NCBI GenBank assembly: GCA_029339195.1
Contig: JAPTJF010000246.1
Location: forward strand, 25,901 to 89,900
From: Micractinium sp. NFX-FRZ
Lineage: Eukaryota; Chlorophyta; Trebouxiophyceae; Chlorellales; Chlorellaceae
Direction of reading: 5' to 3'
Length of the DNA stretch: 64,000 nucleotides
Position numbers and translations under genes: made by a program. Position 1 is the first letter of the stretch. The number at the start of each line of letters is the position of its first letter. The notes beneath the pieces are model-generated. The model saw only the letters and a program-made list of their open reading frames with translations. It ran no database searches and was not told where the DNA came from. This document shows, in pieces, positions 57,601 to 64,000 of the stretch.

Positions 57601-60600
57601 GCCTTGTCTGGTTGCAACCACTGCCGAACCGCGCCCAGATGGCCCGCCAGGCAGCTGCCCCTCGGCTTCACCCCTCCACAGGGGGCGCGCCACAGTGCGG
57701 GCGCAGCAGGGCACAGCAGGGCACATCAGGGCACAGCAGGCGCAGCAGGGGGGCGCACCAGGCAGATGTCCTCCGGCTGCAGGCCCATCTTCTTGGCCCA
57801 GTAGTGCTTCACCACGGCCGCCATCATCATCTGGGGGCTCTTGCAGCTGCTGAGGTGCGGCAGCAGCTCGGGGTAGGACTGCGGGGGGTGGGGGGAGAAG
57901 GGGTGCGGGAGAAGGGGGTGGGGCGAGTTGAAGGAAGGGTTGCGAGGCAATGTGCAGGAGGTTACTGCGGGCAAAGAGTGCAAGAGAGGGTGAGTGCAGG
58001 GCAGGAGAGAGGCGGCACAGGGAGCCCAGGGCAGCAACGAAACCCTGGGGTGTGTGTCCAGCGTGTGTGCGACCAGTGGGGTGTGTGCGAAAGTTGTGTG
58101 TGAGCACTCCAGCGTGCATGCACAGCAGGCCGGGGACCGGCTGGGGGGTGGTGGGCAGGCAAGAGCTGCGGGAGTGGGCAGGCAGCTGCCAGCACGATGT
58201 GATGTAGCAAGCAGTCTAGAAGCCTCCGCCGCTTGTGAACGCCTTGCACACACACAATGGGACTTGCCACATCCCAGGCGGGCACTGCTCCCAAAGAGGC
58301 ACCCTGCCTGCCCGCCCCCGCCCAGTGGCCGCCTGTGTGGAAGGCCACCACTTGGTAAGTCCCTCCCGCCTCAGCTTGAGCCCCAACACACACCGCTTCG
58401 CCCTTGAAAGATAGGTGCAACAAGGCATAACCGGGGCCATGAAAGCAGCAAAGGCGGCGAGTCGAGGGGAGGCAGGGAGGCAGGGAGGCAGGCCAGCGTG
58501 CACAGCGCAGCGCATCTCAGCAAGGTTGTGTCCTCACGTTGTGCTGAGCACCTCGGTACAAATTTCTGCAATGTAAGGCATCACTGATGCATGTGGCCGG
58601 CCAGGCTTTCTATGTGCAAGCACCCATCCGGAGCGAGAGGCATCTGGCAGTTCAAACACTGGTAGGCAGTAAACCCAACAAACCAGCAGCAACCAGGGGG
58701 CCTCACCTTCTCCACCAAGTTGATCCATGCGGGGCAGCAGGAGGTGAAGAGCGGCAGCGGGCCGGGCGCATGCGCATGGGCGTGCCCCTCCTCTGCCGCA
58801 GCGGGCGTCGCGGGAGGGTGGGCGGCATCAGCTGCGCGAGCTGCTGCTGAGAAGGAGTGGTGGTTGTGAGACGCGTCCGCCTTCCAGGCCGCCGCCAGCC
58901 GCTGCAGCAGCTCGGTGCCTGCGGCGGGCGACACGGAAGGGCATTTCAACGGAGGGTGGCAGGCTGCGGCTGGTCGATGAGCAGGCCAGGGGCTGCGTTA
59001 GCAGCAGAAGCGGCACCTCCGATGATGTTGCAATCAGAGGTGAATGCACCCCTGCATGTTGATCAGGCCAGCTGAGATGATTCTGGCCAACTGAGACGGA
59101 AAGAGCCGCAGACGCAGTGAAGCCTCATCGCACACCCCACGACGCCCGCCCACCACCCAGAGCAGTACCAGGCTGCCTCACCCTCCTCCATGATGGTGAG
59201 GTCTGCCGAGAAGTTGGAGTCAAAGACGTAGTCAAAGCCCAGCGCGCGCTGCGCCGCCACCATCTGCCCCGTCTCCACCGTGCCCGGCGCCAGCCCCAGC
59301 TCCTCGCCGATGGAGACGCGCACAGAGGGGGCGGTCTGCACCACCATGACCTGCAGGGGGGGCAGGGGGCAGCGTGGCGTGCGTGTAAGTGTGTGTGTGC
59401 GTGTGTTGGAGTGTCGGTCGGGCACAGGATGTTGGGCAGGAGGCGGCAGGGAGGGTGGATAAGAGAGGGCCACCGAGGAGTATCTGACCTGCTGCCGCAA
59501 TCGAGTAAGATGGTGGAAAGAGGGGAGGCTGGGCAGGACAGCGAGTGTGTGCATGGGGGCAGGGAGGGGCGCCAGGTGAGGGGCCGCCTTGCAGCATCAC
59601 CCACGCCTCCCGCCCGCCATCCCACCCCACCTGGTGGTAACGCCCACCACCACCAACCCGACCGCCTGCAGTGTGCTGGTAGCACACCCACCTTTGTCTT
59701 GTTTTCGAGCGCATCCACCACCTGCCGCCACTCCGAGTGCTCGATGATGGCGCCCGTGGGGCAGACGGAGGAGCACTGCGGGCAGGGGGGGAATGAGGCG
59801 GGGGGGTGGGTGGGGCAAAGGGACAGAGATGAGGCAGAAGTGTGAGCACTTCTCCCCAGGGAGGGTTGAGACCCAGAAATATAAACGGGCACTGGTGGCA
59901 CAGGGGACGGAGCAGACACGGTACATGCACGTGCCGTGCGGGCGCGAGACCAGCGGCGCGCCCATCCTCACGCCTACCCTGGAGCAAGATGTCGCACAGC
60001 AGTCGACATTCCCCCCTTGCACCCGGCCCTTGGCCTGCCACGCAGCTAATAGGGCAGGAGCGACAGCAGCACACGGAATGCAACAGGCCGCCCGCCCCCC
60101 CCCCTCCCCCACCCAACGCACTTGCTGATCCCCAGGCAGCGCTCCTCTTTATCCTGAAACAGCTTCTAACAAAAGCGGTGCTCAGCACCCCCCACCCCAC
60201 CCCAGCCCACCTGGCCGCACTCGATGCACTTGCTGGTGTCCAGCGCATCCTCAATCAGCACCCCCGGGTGAGCGTGGCGCGAGCGGTTGATCATGCCCAG
60301 CACGTTCATTTGCTGCAGGGGCAGAGAGGGGCGCCGTAGGTAGTAGCAAGCATGGTAGTGCAACGGGCAAGAGGAAAAGCAGGCACGTGGGCAGGTGCGA
60401 CAGCCATACACTTGGTGCTCCAACTCTAGAGGGTCTGGAGAGAGAGAGCCACAGGTGGCAGTGCTCCCTACCCGGCACAACACAGGGCAGGGCGGCAGGG
60501 CCAGCAGGCTGCCCACACAGCGTGCCTGGCATGCGGCAGGGTAGCAGCCTGCCAGGCTGAGGCGGTGCTGGGATCAGGACAGCAAGCCGCTCCCAAATCC

Positions 60601-62896
60601 CACCTACGGCGCAGCGCCCCCGCCGTCACCCGAGCACTGCACACGGTGACGCAGCACCCGCACTTGACGCATGCCCCGCCGTGCCCACCCCAATTCCTTC
60701 CATAGTGAGGGACTGCGCACCTGCACCTGCCCGCACATGGTGACGCAGCGCCCGCACTTGATGCACTTCTCCAGGTCCAGGGTGAGGGCGGTGGAGGATG
60801 AGTCGTGGTAGTGCTCGTAGTCAGACTGCGGTGGTGAGGGAAGGGGGGTGGCGGGGCGGGGTAAGGTGTGTTGAGGGGGGCAAGGGAGGTCAGACTGCGG
60901 CGGTAAGGGAGGGCGTGGGGCATGGGGTGGGGTGGGGCCGGGTGGACACATGCACACAACTTTCCTCCATGCGCCAAGGCGGCCCGCACCGCTTGCCCTG
61001 CTAGGTAGGGACCCACCCACCAACGCTGAAGCCCCTGCAGCGCGTGGGCGGTCTCTGGCCCCCTGCCCAGTGAGGCCTGGCTCGCGCACAGGGCACACGC
61101 CAACTGCCTCCTCCTCGCTCGTGGCACCGCCCAACCCCACAACTGCCTACTTGGTGCACACCCCGTGGGTCACCCACCTGCACCTCTGCGTCCCACTCGT
61201 GGCTGTACGCCCTCAGCTTGGGCAGCACGTCCTTCACGTTGTAGCGGGAGATGAGGTCCTGCAGGGGTGGAGCAAGGGACACACTCCGATCAAACACACA
61301 CCTATGACACATCAGCCACGCCCACACGTCAGTCACCCTCAGCAACCCCGCCCAGACTTTGAAGCGCCGCTCACCCTCCTCCATCTCCCACGGCGTGGCC
61401 ACCCATTCCCCACCTCAAGTTGCAGCACCCCCTCTTATTCACTTTTAAATGCCCACTCACTAGCACAGCCCCACGCCCCTTTTCCCTCCTCCCTCCCCTC
61501 CCCCTCCTCCTGCTCCGCCCGTCCTCCCTCCCCCACGCTACCCACTCGCCTCCCCACCTGGAACTCGCAGCGCCCCGCCGCATCACAGTTCATGCAGTCA
61601 GCCGGGTGGTTGGACTTCATCAGGGACAGCACCCCCCGGATGTTGTCCTGGGAAGCGGGGGGTGGAGAGGCAGCAGCCGGGATGAGGCAGGACGCACGAG
61701 GCAGGGAGTGGGGCCCGGCCGATGCAGAACAGGTGCGGGCAACGGGTGGCAGGCCTGTGCTGGCCTCTGGCCCAGCGCCGCACCGCGCAGTCTTCTTCAC
61801 CACGCTTGCCCCCTCGCACCTGCACCCTGTCTGTGGCAGTCTGCACGGTCATGCCGTCCCAGGCGGGAGTCGCGCACGCGGGCTGCAAGGAGGGAGCAGG
61901 CAGGCATGTAGGTGAGTATGGTGTGTAGATGAGCCAGGTGGCGGCAGCACACAGATGGCATGGCACGCAACCACCAGCCTGTGGCAGCCTGGCCGTTCGG
62001 CGTGCACGGCACCCCAGGGGCTGGGGCGTGTCTGCACAGTGCACCATGCTCAGAGCCTGGGGGAACCAGCTCCCTGCCACCACCCCAGCAACAAAACACG
62101 AGTCCAGGCCGTGCAGGCAGCCAACCGCACAGCACATGGCACGCGGCAAAAGCCACACACAGCCGGCCAGCTTGCCCGATGGATGCACGCGCCAGGAGGT
62201 GCCCGCTGCTGGCGGCCACCTGCCTGAAACATGCAGCATACAGCGCAACGCATGAAGCAACAGGGAAGCCAAGCTGCAGGCAGCAGGCAGCCAGGCAGCA
62301 CGGGCGAGGCAGGCAGCAGCAGGGGGGCTCACCACGAGGTGCCCGCTGCCTGCGTCCACCATGCAGATGCGGCAGGTGCCGGGGGTGGTGGGCAGCCGCG
62401 GGTGGGTGCACAGCGTGGGGACCTGAGGGGCAGTCCGGGAACACGGCCAACACAAGGCGGGCAGGGCAGGTGGGCATGTCAGCGCAGGGCAGCGGGCAGG
62501 CAGGCAGGGCGGCAGGACGTGGTTGGGCCCGCCGGCATGCGGTTTGATGCAGGGCTGTCAAGCCCTGGGCTGTGTGCTGCATCAAGTGGGCATCATCCCC
62601 CAGAAGCGGGCGCACAGACCGCCCTCAGTCGCCGCAGCAAGCCTGGCGAGCGGGTGGCGGCAGGAAAAGGCGGCAGAGCTCACGTAGGCGTTGGCGGAGC
62701 GGCAGGCGGTGAGGATGGAGGAGCCCTCGGGCACCTCCACCTTCTTGCCGTTGACGATCACCGCTATCTTCGGGTATTGCTCAGCGAACTCCTGTGCACT
62801 GTCAGCCAGCGCCGCAGCGGGCGCAGCCTTGGTGCCAGCGAGCCCCCGCAGAAGGCGTTCTGGCCGGCGCAGCCCGCGGCGCGCCGCCGCTCTCAT
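54614..62896 (-). CDS. HYDA: [FeFe]-hydrogenase with full N-terminal Fe-S domain
   Basis: Nineteen exons: 62896-62684, 62422-62333, 61882-61820, 61647-61558, 61258-61178, 60825-60721, 60312-60211, 59775-59692, 59350-59182, 58918-58707, 57878-57759, 57465-57344, 57045-56903, 56726-56608, 56269-56180, 55914-55819, 55532-55443, 55086-54997, 54700-54614; 721 aa. It catalyses 2H+ + 2e- to H2, with electrons normally from ferredoxin in algae. Relay ligands: [2Fe-2S] C76, C88, C91, C104; His-Cys3 cluster H136, C140, C143, C149; two [4Fe-4S] sets from C200, C203, C206, C210 and C243, C246, C249, C253. H-cluster motifs are intact: TSCCPAW (391-397), MPCTAKK (447-453) and E601-VMACPGGC (C605, C609). 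The C-terminus has the typical HKLLHTHY plus about 45 extra residues. An Ala/His-rich insert (about 340-388) precedes TSCCPAW. The N-terminus (MRAAARRGLRRPERLLRG) looks like a transit peptide. Confidence 0.95.
55502..55650 (-). repeat. Duplicated exon start in hydrogenase gene (exon 17)
   Basis: The start of exon 17 and its acceptor (55502-55540) is echoed at 55614-55650 upstream, offset 112 bp. Translated on the minus strand, the copy reads DKSRNSLRRSHQDP against DKSTTLRRSHENP in the real exon. The copied acceptor is CATAC instead of CTGCAG context. Confidence 0.85.
57701..57749. repeat. 10-bp minisatellite beside hydrogenase exon 11
   Basis: Five tandem units of about 10 bp (GCACAGCAGG and variants) lie in the intron a few bases past the donor of exon 11. 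No function is apparent. Confidence 0.9.
60647..60764 (-). repeat. Copy of a [4Fe-4S] ligand segment in a hydrogenase intron
   Basis: 60741-60764, part of exon 6 encoding the CIKCGRC ligand run, matches 60647-60670 in the following intron at 22 of 24 bases, offset 94 bp. On the minus strand the copy still reads VKCGCCVTVC. It is outside any supported exon. Confidence 0.88.
60821..60916 (-). repeat. Duplicated exon-6 start in hydrogenase gene
   Basis: The acceptor and first bases of exon 6 (plus-strand TCAGACTGCGG at 60821) recur at 60890 in the upstream intron, offset 69 bp, with similar G-rich flanks. The copied acceptor is intact. Confidence 0.8.
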
Positions 62897-64000
62897 GGCG
62901 TCCTGGTTCTAGCGGTCCAGAAAAGGCGGGTGCAGCCGAGAAGAGAACGGGCAGCTTGCTCTGGGGTTCTTTGAGCGTCTGCGACCCGCAAATCGATCGC
63001 GGCTCCAGGGTCCAAGCTCTCTCAAGCGTTGGCGAGCGCAGGCAGAATCGGCAGAACCCTGTCATGCCCACGTCATGCTCAGCTGGCAAACTCGACCCCA
63101 TGACTGCTTCCCTCCTGGCTCAGATGGGAGGTGTGTTTCACTCTCGTGCAGCTGATCATCTAGAGGGCGCCTGGCACATCGGTGTCACCACTGCTGCGGG
63201 TGCTCACAGCATTGATACTCAACTGTCCTGCTGATGGTGGCACGGCTCTGTTGGGGCGGGCTGCTGAGTTGGGGCAGGGCTGTGGACTGCTGCCTGTTAC
63301 AAAGGAAACTTGCATCAAGAGCCCACAAACCATTTCAGGCACACAGTGTAGCAGTGCGTACCGCGGCGAGCAGGGCAATGCAGCCCACTGCGCCTGCTCA
63401 AAAGGCAGCCGCCTTCAGCTCCCGGCAAACATTACACGTCATCAGCTACCTCGCAGGCGTCGCCGACTGGGCTGGCAGGCGTGCCCAGGCACACGCGCAG
63501 CGGGAAGTGCCCCTGAGGGTCGCCCAGCGTGCGCAGCACCAGAGACTGCCATGCTGTGCCCAGCGCCACATCAGCATCAAAGCCGTGGACTGTGAGCAAC
63601 TTTGAAGAACGTGAGCGGCTCCCACTCGCAGGTCTCGATGAGGTTGCCGTTCAGAACGCCCCTGTGCTTGACGCAGGACTGGGCGGCACGACGCCACCGC
63701 CTGCCCGGCTGCCGTGGCGACGGCACTTGCCAGCAAGACGGGTTTGTTTGCAAGCCATCTTACCCCCAAATCTCTCTCCTTACAGTAAACCACCCTAATT
63801 AGCCCTCGGTACCCTAAGTAGCCCTCATGCATTATTTGCATTAAACAGAACCGTTTCACCTGGCCCCCACACCACTGAACCTCTTGTTAGGGGTGTGCAT
63901 TCACCCCCGGACTGCCTAGGCCTGCAGCCGAGGGGAGGAGCGCATTATCGCATCCGGATGTCAGACACGAGTGCAGGAGGGTGCGGGATGAGTGTAGGGT
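62897..64000. promoter_or_regulatory. Hydrogenase upstream region and right window edge
   Basis: 1.1 kb upstream of the hydrogenase start. The first few hundred bases are expected to hold its promoter and 5' UTR; no defined motif was recognised. A single GTAC, the core of green-algal copper/anoxia response elements, lies at 63358-63361, but one 4-base match is not evidence. The far right is A/T-richer. Confidence 0.35.
63449..63700 (-). other. Unresolved coding-like stretch at right edge
   Basis: Two minus-strand frames here look protein-like. One reads VLNGNLIETCEWEPLTFFK (about 63665-63605). The other reads VHGFDADVALGTAWQSLVL and onward (about 63590-63455), ending in GAG followed by GTAGCT, a possible donor. 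They are in different frames and may be exons of a gene entering from beyond the window, or a decayed fragment. Family not recognised. Confidence 0.25.

Noticed and set aside
57701..57749. Possible CRISPR-like array
   Set aside because: Units are 10 bp with no spacers; it is a simple minisatellite in an intron of a eukaryotic gene.
1..64000. tRNA, rRNA and transposon search by eye
   Set aside because: No cloverleaf, rRNA block, reverse transcriptase or transposase motif, or terminal repeats with target duplication was recognised; a covariance-model scan would be needed to be sure.

Overview
This window looks like nuclear DNA of a green alga of the Chlorella/Micractinium type (Trebouxiophyceae). 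It is very GC-rich. Its genes are split into many short exons with GT-AG (sometimes GC-AG) introns, several stop codons are followed by a TGTAA-type poly(A) signal, and it carries a long [FeFe]-hydrogenase with the N-terminal iron-sulfur domain that Chlamydomonas HYDA lacks. No bacterial operon, CRISPR array, rRNA or tRNA was recognised. Species is inference; no database was searched. All exon models were built by hand from splice signals plus reading-frame continuity. Each full model closes in frame from ATG to stop.

Layout, left to right: mTERF-like gene copy 1 (-, 204-2351); EF-hand protein (-, 2762-5613); plastid-targeted START/COQ10-like protein (+, 5983-8687); unknown multi-pass membrane protein (+, 9221-11394); SERRATE/ARS2 (-, 12029-17297), divergent from DRE2/anamorsin (+, 17798-19940); a 20-exon secreted protein with two FN3-like domains, proline-rich linkers and eleven cysteine modules (+, 20917-30173); mTERF-like copy 2 (+, 31065-33224); TRF4/TENT4 non-canonical poly(A) polymerase (-, 33572-39216); GNAT acetyltransferase (-, 39331-40792); KRE6/SKN1-type GH16 protein with a PAN-like domain (+, 41672-49686); RCC1 repeat protein (+, 50163-53335); [FeFe]-hydrogenase (-, 54614-62896). 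The last 1.1 kb holds the hydrogenase upstream region and an unresolved coding-like stretch.

Functional themes: RNA processing (ARS2, TENT4, two mTERF-like proteins), iron-sulfur biology (DRE2, hydrogenase), and wall/extracellular matrix (the cysteine-module protein and the GH16 protein). They are neighbours on a eukaryotic chromosome, so co-regulation is not implied except possibly across the 500-bp divergent ARS2/DRE2 spacer.

The two most unusual signals are: (1) the eleven-module knottin-like array, nearly every module on its own phase-0 exon, joined by proline-rich linkers; and (2) a recurrent pattern in at least six genes where an exon edge plus its splice site is duplicated in the adjoining intron, often 110-118 bp away. 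The second pattern suggests tandem duplication is actively making pseudo-splice sites, and perhaps exons and introns, in this genome.
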